Part shown: positions 1 through 5,790 of the stretch, in pieces
Layout: every line of letters starts with the position of its first letter
How positions within the stretch are numbered: the first letter of the stretch is position 1
Source of the DNA: Scatomorpha merdavium
Lineage (GTDB): Bacteria > Bacillota > Clostridia > Oscillospirales > Oscillospiraceae
Direction: 5' to 3'
Length of the DNA: 20,593 nucleotides
NCBI GenBank assembly: GCA_018711415.1
Contig: DVIJ01000057.1
Span: 1 to 20,593 of the forward strand
Translations under genes and position numbers: made by a program
The notes under the pieces: model-generated
Told to the model about the DNA's origin: nothing
Databases searched by the model: none
What the model saw: only the letters and a program-made list of their open reading frames with translations

Positions 1-34
<34 letters not shown>

Positions 35-35
35 C

Positions 36-65
36 AAGAGCCGCCACTCACGGGTGGCGGCTCTT
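36..65 (+). other. 12-bp perfect stem-loop between two tRNA genes
   Basis: AAGAGCCGCCAC (36-47) pairs perfectly with GTGGCGGCTCTT (54-65) around a 6-nt loop. No T-run follows, so it is more likely a processing or 3'-end signal between the two tRNAs than a classical terminator. It sits directly after the encoded CCA of the first tRNA. Confidence 0.6.
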
Positions 66-72
66 CGAATAA

Positions 73-149
73 GGGCCTTTAGCTCAGTTGGTTAGAGCAA
101 CCGGCTCATAACCGGTCGGTCCGGGGTTCGAGTCCCTGAAGGCCCACCA
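73..149 (+). tRNA. tRNA with CAU anticodon (elongator Met or Ile2)
   Basis: A full cloverleaf is visible: acceptor GGGCCTT (73-79) with AAGGCCC (139-145), D arm AGCTCAGTTGGTTAGAGC, anticodon stem CCGG/CCGG with loop CTCATAA, T arm with GGTTCGAGTCC, discriminator A and encoded CCA. The normal G1-C72 pair argues against initiator tRNA. A CAU anticodon fits elongator Met, or Ile2 whose C34 is changed to lysidine; sequence alone cannot separate these here. It probably shares a transcript with the partial tRNA upstream. Confidence 0.93.
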
Positions 150-150
150 A

Positions 151-181
151 AAGAAGTAAGCTTTGGCTTGCTTCTTTTTTG
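151..181 (+). terminator. Intrinsic terminator of the tRNA operon
   Basis: AGAAGTAAGC pairs with GCTTGCTTCT (one G-U pair) around a short TTTG-type loop, followed by a run of T residues. It comes immediately after the CCA of the second tRNA. Confidence 0.85.
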
Positions 182-190
182 TTTTATCTG

Positions 191-204
191 TTGACATATG
201 TAAT
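191..204. promoter_or_regulatory. BlaI/MecI-like operator 1
   Basis: GACATATGTA (193-202) matches the TACA-N2-TGTA dyad recognised by BlaI/MecI winged-helix repressors, with one departure (G for T). It overlaps the -35 box, so a bound repressor would block RNA polymerase. Its centre is 32 bp from that of the second copy at 225-234. The family assignment is from recall of the BlaI operator core; no binding data exist here. Confidence 0.55.
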
Positions 205-219
205 CAACTGTGTTATCCT
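191..219 (+). promoter_or_regulatory. Sigma-A promoter of the M56 protease gene
   Basis: A consensus -35 TTGACA (191-196) is followed by a 17-bp spacer and a -10 TATCCT (214-219). The predicted start point is near 226, inside the second operator-like element. The GGAGG ribosome site at 243-247 and the ATG at 257 follow. Confidence 0.75.
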
Positions 220-222
220 GTG

Positions 223-236
223 TTTACAGATGTAGA
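223..236. promoter_or_regulatory. BlaI/MecI-like operator 2
   Basis: TACAGATGTA (225-234) is a second TACA-N2-TGTA dyad, located at the predicted transcription start. With operator 1 it brackets the promoter at about three helical turns, the arrangement expected for cooperative repression by a BlaI dimer pair. Confidence 0.55.
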
Positions 237-256
237 TTTCATGGAGGTACGGTGCG

Positions 257-1789
257 ATGCTTGAGTGGATAGTGAGTTCCAGCGTGCTGGCTGCGCTGAT
301 GATAGTGCTCAGATACCTGCTCAGAGGACATATCAGCCTGAGACTGCAATACTCCATCTGGCTCATTTTGCTTTTGCGCCTGCTGCTGCCTGTGAGCTTG
401 GGTACGAGCCCCGTCAGCGTGGCAAACGCTTTGCCGCAGGCGGCGGAGTTTAACTATGTGCAGACGAATCAGAGCCAGGGAGACGACAGCTCGGTATACA
501 TTACGCCGCCGCAGGTGGACTCTGATACATCCGTGCCAGCGCAGCAGCCCTTTGACTGGGCGGGACTCGCGATGAAGCTCTGGGCCGCTGGGGCTCTTGT
601 GCTCTTACTCTGGTTTACGGCGATCAATCTGAGCCTGTGGAAAAAACTCTGCCGCAGCCGCAGGAGGTTGAGCGTTCCGGATTATCCGCTTTCAGTTTAC
701 ATAACAAACAATATTGAGGCGCCATGCCTCTTTGGACTGTTTCGGCCGTGTGTGTATCTGACGCCGGAGACGGCTGTGGATGGGCCGGCGCTCCGGCATG
801 TGCTTGAGCACGAGAGGGCGCATTGGAGGCACGGTGACCACATCTGGGCGTTGATGCGGGGTCTTTGCCTGGCACTCCACTGGTATAACCCCCTGGTCTG
901 GTGGGCTGCGGTGCTGTCTGGGCGCGACGCGGAACTGGCCTGCGACGAGGCGGCGCTCAAGCGCTTGGGCGAGGAGCAGCGAGGCAGCTACGGGCGCACA
1001 CTGCTGAGCATCACATGCGGAAGGAGGCCGGAACTCATGAGGGCAGCGGCGACTATGACTGGAGGAAAACGGGGCATATACGAGCGCATTCTCATGCTGG
1101 CGCGGCGGCCGCGGACGGCGGTTCTGACCCTGGCGCTGGTCATATTGGCGGCCGTGTTTTTCACGGGCTGCACCTTTACCGGCGCGGAGGGACCGGACTG
1201 GCGGGAGCAGTATCTGGCGTTCTGGGACAGTTGGGACATCAAGGACAGCCTGGAGCATCAGGGCTTTCAGCTCATAGACCTGGACTTCAACGGCACGCCC
1301 GAGCTTATCGCCTGGTTCGCGGGCGGGCCTGTGACCATGGCTTCGCAGGTGTTCGGGCTCGTAGACGGCCAGGCGCAGAACCTGGGCGGCAATTTCGGCG
1401 TGCTCGTAAAGGGAGAGCTGGGCGCGGAGGGCGACGGCTTCGGCAATCCCTGGCCGCAGCCCTCGTACTGGCTGCTGCGCAGCCGTGAGACCGGGGAATA
1501 CTGTTGGTGCGTGTACAGCATGACGGCTGACGAGGAGGAGACGCAGTGCGTCCTGCTCCTGTTCCGCGGGCTGGATAAGGAGAGCTTTGACAGCTGCAGC
1601 GACGAGGCAGGAGAGACCCACGGCCGGGCCCGGATCTGGCGGCAGCTCAACAAGGAGTACGAAGTGATCCCCGTGGACAGCAGGCCGTTCACGCTGAGCG
1701 TTTTTGACGGAGACGACCTCTCAAACGAGAGCCTGGCCGCGCTCATGGAAGCCTGGGAGCCGATAGATGTGGAGGGTCTTGGCGCATAG
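257..1789 (+). CDS. M56 (BlaR1/MecR1-like) membrane metalloprotease with non-PBP sensor domain
   Basis: This 510-residue protein has the BlaR1 layout: membrane helices near residues 5-20, 33-49 and 103-126, then a cytoplasmic zinc-protease domain with HERAH (185-189) and a downstream ELACDE motif (226-231) supplying the third ligand, then a helix near 286-304. Family members sense a signal outside the cell and cleave a BlaI-type repressor. Here the extracellular C-terminal part (about 310-510) shows no penicillin-binding SxxK/KTG pattern. It contains a DLDFNGTPEL stretch like the Asp/Asn-rich calcium-binding loops of many Firmicute surface proteins. A good GGAGG lies 9 nt before the ATG. No repressor gene is adjacent, although the promoter carries two BlaI-like operators, so the partner would have to be encoded elsewhere. 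The stop (TAG) precedes the next promoter by only a few bases. Confidence 0.9.
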   Translation: MLEWIVSSSVLAALMIVLRYLLRGHISLRLQYSIWLILLLRLLLPVSLGTSPVSVANALPQAAEFNYVQTNQSQGDDSSVYITPPQVDSDTSVPAQQPFDWAGLAMKLWAAGALVLLLWFTAINLSLWKKLCRSRRRLSVPDYPLSVYITNNIEAPCLFGLFRPCVYLTPETAVDGPALRHVLEHERAHWRHGDHIWALMRGLCLALHWYNPLVWWAAVLSGRDAELACDEAALKRLGEEQRGSYGRTLLSITCGRRPELMRAAATMTGGKRGIYERILMLARRPRTAVLTLALVILAAVFFTGCTFTGAEGPDWREQYLAFWDSWDIKDSLEHQGFQLIDLDFNGTPELIAWFAGGPVTMASQVFGLVDGQAQNLGGNFGVLVKGELGAEGDGFGNPWPQPSYWLLRSRETGEYCWCVYSMTADEEETQCVLLLFRGLDKESFDSCSDEAGETHGRARIWRQLNKEYEVIPVDSRPFTLSVFDGDDLSNESLAALMEAWEPIDVEGLGA

Positions 1790-1793
1790 GCGC

Positions 1794-1822
1794 TTGACAG
1801 AGGGCGCTGCATGGTTTATGAT
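1794..1822 (+). promoter_or_regulatory. Sigma-A promoter of the thiT riboswitch transcript
   Basis: TTGACA (1794-1799), 17-bp spacer, TATGAT (1817-1822): close to consensus at both boxes. The predicted start is near 1829, just before the TPP aptamer. It begins 5 bp after the stop of the upstream protease gene. Confidence 0.85.
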
Positions 1823-1837
1823 GGGTGTACAATCTCA

Positions 1838-1926
1838 TATAGGGGGGCTGGGTGATCCCGGCTGAGATAGGGCTAATTGAGGCCCGTACCCTTGAACCTG
1901 ATGCGGGTAATGCCGACGTAGGAAAG
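1838..1926 (+). promoter_or_regulatory. TPP riboswitch (THI element)
   Basis: The conserved aptamer segments appear in order: GGGG near 1842-1847, GCTGAGA (1861-1867), ACCCTTGAACCTGAT (1888-1902) and TAATGCCGACGTAGG (1908-1922). These are the pyrimidine- and pyrophosphate-binding arms of the thiamine pyrophosphate riboswitch. It is followed at once by an intrinsic terminator and thiT, so TPP should stop transcription and lower thiamine uptake. Confidence 0.95.
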
Positions 1927-1933
1927 CTTTTTT

Positions 1934-1965
1934 GGACGCATCGGGTTTTCCCGGTGCGTTCTTTT
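1934..1965 (+). terminator. Riboswitch expression-platform terminator
   Basis: A 12-bp stem (1934-1945 with 1950-1961, including G-U pairs) closes a UUUU loop and is followed by TTTT. It lies between the TPP aptamer and the ribosome site of thiT (AAAGGAG, 1982-1988), indicating control by premature termination. Confidence 0.85.
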
Positions 1966-1996
1966 CACGCCGGGGAAAACGAAAGGAGCGGAGAAA

Positions 1997-2551
1997 ATGA
2001 GAAACAAAAGACTGCAGGCGATGGCAGAGGGCGCGGTGCTGCTGGCGCTGGCCCTGGTGTTCAATGCGCTCAAGCTGTTCAAGCTGCCTAACGGCGGCTC
2101 CGTGGACCTGGCGATGATACCGGTGTTCCTGTTTGCGCTGCGCTGGGGAGTGGGCTGGGGCCTGCTGGAGGGCTTCCTCTTCGGGCTCTTGCAGATGTTC
2201 ATAGACGGCGCCGTCGCCTGGGGCTGGCAGAGTCTGTTGCTGGACTACCTCGTCGCCTTCACGCCGCTGGGCCTGGCAGGCCTCTTCCGCGGCAAAGGCA
2301 GGGGCATATACGTAGGCATACTGCTCGGCTGCTTCCTGCGCTTTATAGTGCACTTCATCAGCGGCGTCACTATCTATGCCATCACCATGCCGACGGAGCT
2401 CTTCGGCAGCGTCTACACCAGCCCGGCGACCTACTCGCTGGTCTACAACGGCAGCTACATGCTCATCGATACGGTCATCTGCCTCATCATCTTCGGCGTG
2501 CTCTACAGGCCGCTCGACAAGTACATACAGGCCCGGGACCTCAGGGCCTGA
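1997..2551 (+). CDS. thiT: Thiamine ECF transporter substrate-binding component ThiT
   Basis: This 184-residue integral membrane protein matches the ThiT family of ECF S-components, which bind thiamine and dock on a shared EcfT/EcfA energising module encoded elsewhere. Visible family features are the loop GGSVDLAMIP (33-42), LLDYLVAF (81-88, in place of the usual LEYPLAF), His119 in FIVHFISG and the Tyr150-Asn151 pair in YSLVYNGSYM, which correspond to thiamine-contacting positions in known ThiT structures. Length and six-helix hydrophobicity fit the family. The upstream TPP riboswitch independently supports thiamine as substrate. It is a single-gene transcript closed by a terminator. Confidence 0.95.
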   Translation: MRNKRLQAMAEGAVLLALALVFNALKLFKLPNGGSVDLAMIPVFLFALRWGVGWGLLEGFLFGLLQMFIDGAVAWGWQSLLLDYLVAFTPLGLAGLFRGKGRGIYVGILLGCFLRFIVHFISGVTIYAITMPTELFGSVYTSPATYSLVYNGSYMLIDTVICLIIFGVLYRPLDKYIQARDLRA

Positions 2552-2554
2552 ACG

Positions 2555-2585
2555 AAAAGGACGCACCAAGCGGTGCGTCCTTTTT
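2555..2585. terminator. Bidirectional intrinsic terminator (thiT / DUF2589 cassette)
   Basis: AGGACGCACC pairs with GGTGCGTCCT around a 4-nt loop (AAGC). It has T-rich tails on both strands (TTTTTC on plus, TTTTCG on minus). It ends thiT and also lies immediately beyond the last codon of the convergent minus-strand cassette. Confidence 0.85.
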
Positions 2586-2587
2586 CA

Positions 2588-3175
2588 TCAGGTTGTGGAA
2601 CTGCCCGAGCTCGTTATCGGCTCGATGACCGAGGCAAAGATACTGCTGAGCTTCGCCATGCCTTCGGCGGCGGGCTGTTGGGCGGCACGGGCGTAGATGT
2701 CGTACTTCGCCGTTTTGTCGCTCTAGCGCGTGTTTTCGCGACTGGTCGTGACTTTGCCGGAGATGGTGGAGGAGAAGCCCCAGACGCTCAGACTCGACTC
2801 CATGGAGCCCTCGCTCGTCTCGCTGAGCTTGTCGGCGGCGGAGTCCTTGACCTCCATCGTGAAGTTCACCGTCGCCTCCTCCATCGTGAAGGCTGGGACT
2901 GGAACAAGAGCCAGCAGCGGGGCCTCCACCTCCACCTGCACAGGCTTCGTCTGGCCGCTCGCTGCGTCGACGACCATGCGGTTGAGTTTGAACTTGACCG
3001 TCCGGGCCTCGACCGCTTCGGCCTTCGTGAGGTCCGGCATCGTCTTGAAGGCAAGCCGAAACAGCTGGTCGAGATATACGTTGCACAATTCGGCCTGGTC
3101 CCTTGCGACTTCGATGAGAGGCTGGCAGATCAGCAGGCCGATCGGCAGACCGGTAAAGCTATCGGATATCGCCAT
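2588..3175 (-). pseudogene. DUF2589-family protein interrupted by an in-frame amber codon
   Basis: The start is ATG at 3175, behind AAAGGAG. The first 150 residues resemble DUF2589 proteins (PF11655, function unknown): an N-terminal helical part beginning MAISDSFTGLPIGLLI, then a beta-rich part with PLLALVPVPAFTMEEATVNF. Codon 151 (2725-2723) is TAG. Beyond it the same frame stays open for 44 codons, reading SDKTAKYDIYARAA and then EGMAKLSSIFASVIEP, which is the expected C-terminal end of this family (SD-K-AKYD followed by a G-M-L helix). It stops at TGA 2590-2588, just before the terminator. So the true gene is 195 codons with one nonsense codon. This may be a recent null mutation, a sequencing error, or readthrough. 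UAG ends other genes in the window, so wholesale reassignment is unlikely. Confidence 0.75.
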
Positions 3176-3194
3176 GTAATTCTCCTTTCATATA

Positions 3195-3566
3195 TCAGAG
3201 TTTGGAGCGCCTGTTGAGTTCAGTCTCTATCCTCGCCACCCCCTCGGGCGACTCGCGCAGGCGGAAGTGCAGCTCCATCTCGCCGCCGCCGGCCTCGTTC
3301 TCGGGCAGGGGCAGCGTGACCTTTACGTACTCCATGTTCATAACTCCGTGGCCCATCAGCGCGGCCAGGGGCGAGCGGATGAGTTCCTCGCCGTTAGGAC
3401 CCGGATAACTGATAGTTATGGTCCGCGGTACATAGACACCTTCTCCGCTGTCGTTCCTCAGGTCAAAGCAGCCGGCGAGGCAGTTTTCAAGACTGCGGCG
3501 CTCGAGCTGCTCATAGGCCTCCTGCATCGCGCCGCCCACGGCGGAGATGAGCTCTTTGGTGGTCAT
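3195..3566 (-). CDS. DUF2589-like companion protein, function unknown
   Basis: The 123-residue product starts MTTKELISAVGGAMQEAYEQ, behind a GGAGG 7 nt upstream. Its plan follows the neighbouring DUF2589 protein: a helical N-terminus (about 1-35), then a segment ending in IRSPLAALMGHGVMNMEYVKVTLPLP and an alternating strand region (GEMELHFRL). The PLAALMG...NMEYVKV stretch aligns with PLLALVP...TMEEATV of the downstream gene, so the two look like distant paralogs. Neither has a signal peptide or membrane segment. The gap to the next gene is 19 nt, consistent with one transcript. Confidence 0.7.
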   Translation of the reverse strand: MTTKELISAVGGAMQEAYEQLERRSLENCLAGCFDLRNDSGEGVYVPRTITISYPGPNGEELIRSPLAALMGHGVMNMEYVKVTLPLPENEAGGGEMELHFRLRESPEGVARIETELNRRSKL

Positions 3567-3578
3567 ATCAGCGCCTCC

Positions 3579-3818
3579 CTAACAGTCGAGTGTGCAGAGC
3601 CGGTCGGAGCTCAGACTGTATTTTCCCAGCAGCGCTCCAAGGTCGTCGCCCACCTCAATTATGCAATGCCCGTCCCCGGCGGACATCGGTGACCATACCG
3701 CATAGCGGCCCGGCCCACCCGAAACGACGGAGCTCCCCTCTCCGAGGTCGGTGAGGAATGGCAGTTTACCGGCAAATTCGTTCCAGTTCAGTTTGAATAC
3801 GCCTCCTTTGGTGCTCAC
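3579..3818 (-). CDS. Small hypothetical protein, candidate immunity partner of the WHH nuclease
   Basis: A 79-residue protein starting at GTG 3818, whose first four bases overlap the TGA of the upstream nuclease gene (GTGA), which suggests translational coupling. I recognise no family. It is soluble, Gly/Asp-rich and acidic in its second half (IEVGDDLGALLG). Immunity genes of polymorphic nuclease toxins usually come directly after the toxin, so this position makes it the natural candidate, but that is inference. It ends with TAG; the SD (GGAGG) of the following gene begins at the next base. Confidence 0.6.
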   Translation of the reverse strand: MSTKGGVFKLNWNEFAGKLPFLTDLGEGSSVVSGGPGRYAVWSPMSAGDGHCIIEVGDDLGALLGKYSLSSDRLCTLDC

Positions 3819-4276
3819 GGCTGATATCTGACGCCCTTGGCTCTCTCATACTCTGCCACCCCGCCGGCGTGCGGGTTCCCGGCATGGTACCAGGTCTGCA
3901 GCAGGTACATGTTGCAGTGAGCGGCGCCCTGAAACCCGTTCGGGAATCTGACCCCTTCACTGTGGTGCCAGGTGTGACCGGGCGGGGTACCCTGCAAGCC
4001 TGCGGCGGCGTTGGCAAGGGCCTCGTCGGTGCTGCGGCTCCCGCTCATGACTATGGCATATGCGTTCGGGTGGTTGCGGTGCGTACACTGTATCACAAGA
4101 TGATTTTGTGGCGTGACCCTCTGCATCACCGCTTGCCTGAAGGCCGCCCGGCTCGGAAAGTGACACGCGGGCGTTGTCGGCTGCAAGTACCAGTCCACGA
4201 CGTCCGAGGCCTGGTCGGACATTCTGTAGCTCAGGCCCACGCTGCCTATGATGTCCGGGTCGTTCCAGCCTGTCAC
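3815..4276 (-). CDS. WHH-motif HNH/Endo VII superfamily nuclease (toxin-like)
   Basis: The C-terminal third carries the hallmark of WHH nucleases (PF14414 type): GHTWHHSEG, then about 20 residues later NMYLLQTWYHAGNPHAGGVAEYE, matching TWHH...MQLVP..H....HTGG in the family. These are metal-dependent DNases used as toxin domains in polymorphic toxin systems. I chose the GTG at 4276 (153 residues) because AGAGGA lies about 7 nt upstream. An in-frame ATG at 4345 would give 176 residues but has no ribosome site and lies next to the upstream terminator. The region before the WHH motif (residues 1-95) is of unknown family. No secretion signal or large delivery domain is present, so it is either a stand-alone intracellular toxin or the broken-off tip of a larger protein. 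Confidence 0.75.
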   Translation of the reverse strand: MTGWNDPDIIGSVGLSYRMSDQASDVVDWYLQPTTPACHFPSRAAFRQAVMQRVTPQNHLVIQCTHRNHPNAYAIVMSGSRSTDEALANAAAGLQGTPPGHTWHHSEGVRFPNGFQGAAHCNMYLLQTWYHAGNPHAGGVAEYERAKGVRYQP

Positions 4277-4354
4277 GAGCCTTCCTCTTATAAAAAGCGT
4301 CCCTATCACCTCCCACGAACAGGCTATGCGGACAGCCCTCGGCATAGACCACGC

Positions 4355-4398
4355 AAAAAAGAACGGGACGAAGGCGCTTTCTGCGTCTCCGTCCCGTT
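4355..4398 (-). terminator. Intrinsic terminator after the YbaK-type gene
   Basis: On the minus strand AACGGGACG (4398-4390) pairs with CGTCCCGTT (4370-4362) over a 19-nt loop, followed by C and six T residues (4360-4355). It separates the GNAT-YbaK operon from the nuclease cassette, which therefore probably has its own promoter. Confidence 0.8.
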
Positions 4399-4414
4399 TG
4401 AGCTGATTTTGAGT

Positions 4415-4873
4415 TCAATATACCTTTGCGTCCACAAAGCGCGAGAGGTCGTCCGGCGAGAGGATGATCTGCTCGCCGCGCATCCCAGCGCTCACGGCGA
4501 TCTCGTCGAAGAGAATGCTTGTCTCGTCGATGTAGGTGGGATATTTCTTTTTCATGCCGATGGGCGAGCAGCCGCCGCGCATGTAACCCGTGAGCGGCAG
4601 GAGCTCCTTTACATGTATCATCTCCAGCTTCTTGTTGCCGGACACCGAGGCAGCGCGGCGCAGGTCAAGCTCGTCTGAGACGGGGACGCAGAACACAAGG
4701 ATGCCCGTCTTGTCGCCGCGAGTGACGAGGGTTTTGAACACCTGCTCTTCGGGCAGGCCTATTTGTTCCGCGGCGTGCTTGCCGGAGAGGTCGGATTCGT
4801 CGTATTCATACTCCGCGGTGCGGTAGGCGATGCCGGCCGCATCCAGCAGGCGCATTGCATTTGTTTTTGTCAT
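4415..4873 (-). CDS. ybaK: YbaK/EbsC-family Cys-tRNA(Pro) deacylase
   Basis: This 152-residue protein matches the YbaK/EbsC trans-editing family: start TNAMRLLDAAGIAY, then AAEQIGLPEEQVFKTLVTRGD with the conserved VFKTL motif and active-site region, then GYMRGGCSPIGMKKKYPTYID with the signature GGCSPIG loop. The family hydrolyses Cys wrongly attached to tRNA-Pro. The length is typical. The gene lies 4 bp downstream of the GNAT gene and is co-transcribed with it; a terminator follows. Confidence 0.92.
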   Translation of the reverse strand: MTKTNAMRLLDAAGIAYRTAEYEYDESDLSGKHAAEQIGLPEEQVFKTLVTRGDKTGILVFCVPVSDELDLRRAASVSGNKKLEMIHVKELLPLTGYMRGGCSPIGMKKKYPTYIDETSILFDEIAVSAGMRGEQIILSPDDLSRFVDAKVY

Positions 4874-4877
4874 GAGT

Positions 4878-5468
4878 TCAGCCCCCTATCTCTTCTGCGC
4901 GCCTCTCGCAGACTGCCATGACGGCGCTCGTATCCAAAGCCGGGAACGGCGTTACAGGTTCCGGCGCGGGCTCGTATGGGCGCAGCTGAAGTCTGTAGTA
5001 GGCCAGGTCCAGCCAGCGACCCAGCTTCCAACCTGTCTTGACGTCCGTGTACACGAGCTGGAAGCCCAGGCCCTCGTGCAGACGCTCGCTGGGCGGGTTC
5101 GGGACAGAGACGGTGCCATAGATGTTGACATAGCCCTGGATACTCAGGATGTCCAAAAGCGCGCTGTAGAGCGCCTTGCCCACCCCGCGCCCCTGGTGCT
5201 CCGGAGCAAGGTAGACGGAGAGCTCCGAATCCCAGTCGTAGGCGGCGCGGACGCGGTAGCGGTGCGCATAGGCGTAGCCGACGGGGGCGCCGCCCGCCTC
5301 GCAGACGAGAAAGGGGTAGTCCTCCAGAACGGAGACTATGCGCGCAGTGAATTCCTCCGGGCCGGGCGCGGGCGACTCAAAGGTGAGTTCTGTGGCCGTA
5401 TATGGCGCATATATTGCCGAGAGGGCGGGACCGTCTCCCGGCCGCGCGGGCCTTATCTTGTAGCACAT
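4878..5468 (-). CDS. GNAT N-acetyltransferase, phosphinothricin acetyltransferase/MnaT type
   Basis: The 196-residue protein starts MCYKIRPARPGDGPALSAIY. It carries the acetyl-CoA pyrophosphate-binding motif QGRGVGKALY (about 114-123) after a long strand (ELSVYLAPEH). Next come NPPSERLHEGLGF and GWKLGRWLDLAYY, the pattern of the Pat/Bar/MnaT subgroup, which acetylates the amino group of amino-acid analogues such as phosphinothricin or methionine sulfone. The real substrate is unknown. ATG 5468 follows AAAGGAG. It is the first gene of a two-gene operon with a consensus-like promoter. Confidence 0.88.
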   Translation of the reverse strand: MCYKIRPARPGDGPALSAIYAPYTATELTFESPAPGPEEFTARIVSVLEDYPFLVCEAGGAPVGYAYAHRYRVRAAYDWDSELSVYLAPEHQGRGVGKALYSALLDILSIQGYVNIYGTVSVPNPPSERLHEGLGFQLVYTDVKTGWKLGRWLDLAYYRLQLRPYEPAPEPVTPFPALDTSAVMAVCERRAEEIGG

Positions 5469-5488
5469 TTTTCTCGCTCCTTTGCGAA

Positions 5489-5517
5489 ATTTTACTATTT
5501 ACCGAACGCCGCGTCAA
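5489..5517 (-). promoter_or_regulatory. Promoter of the GNAT-ybaK operon
   Basis: On the minus strand TTGACG (5517-5512), 17-bp spacer, TAAAAT (5494-5489). The predicted start is about 14 nt upstream of the ATG, so the leader is very short but includes the AAAGGAG. Confidence 0.75.
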
Positions 5518-5557
5518 GGATTTACGGAAAATTCACAGGATACCATAGTATTGTCGC

Positions 5558-5585
5558 TTGTAAAATGCAGATAAAATGTTATAAT
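5558..5585 (+). promoter_or_regulatory. Promoter of tRNA-Ser
   Basis: A perfect -10 TATAAT (5580-5585) with TTGTAA (5558-5563) 16 bp upstream. The tRNA begins 21 bp after the -10 box. Confidence 0.7.
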
Positions 5586-5606
5586 CTAAGGCGTCGCAAA
5601 TGATAT

Positions 5607-5695
5607 GGAGAGGTGTCCGAGTGGTTTAAGGAGCCGGTCTTGAAAACCGGTGACCCGGCAACGGGCCATGGGTTCGAATCCCATCCTCTCCGCCA
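5607..5695 (+). tRNA. tRNA-Ser (UGA)
   Basis: An 89-nt class II tRNA: acceptor GGAGAGG with CCTCTCC, discriminator G, encoded CCA, anticodon loop CTTGAAA (anticodon TGA), a long variable arm (around ACCCGGCAACGGGC) and T arm ATGGGTTCGAATCCCAT. The long variable arm and G discriminator confirm serine. Confidence 0.97.
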
Positions 5696-5790
5696 AACAG
5701 AGCCGGGACTCCCGGCGCGCTCAAGGTTTCCCTCTGCTGTAGGGTGTTGGTACGGTGGAGGGACTATTTTATACAGAATGAGGGATGCTA

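Noticed and set aside
35..65. CRISPR or repeat unit
   Set aside because: Only one copy of the stem-loop is present; no spaced repeats occur anywhere in the window.
2588..3581. UAG reassigned to a sense codon in this genome, which would fuse the 79- and 123-residue genes
   Set aside because: The amber codons ending the M56 protease and pyrR are followed by normal gene ends, and the 79-residue gene's UAG directly precedes a standard GGAGG and ATG.
3957..4418. Arg-rich 153-codon open frame on the minus strand overlapping the WHH nuclease
   Set aside because: Composition is typical of an out-of-frame shadow in GC-rich DNA; the WHH motif lies in the other frame.
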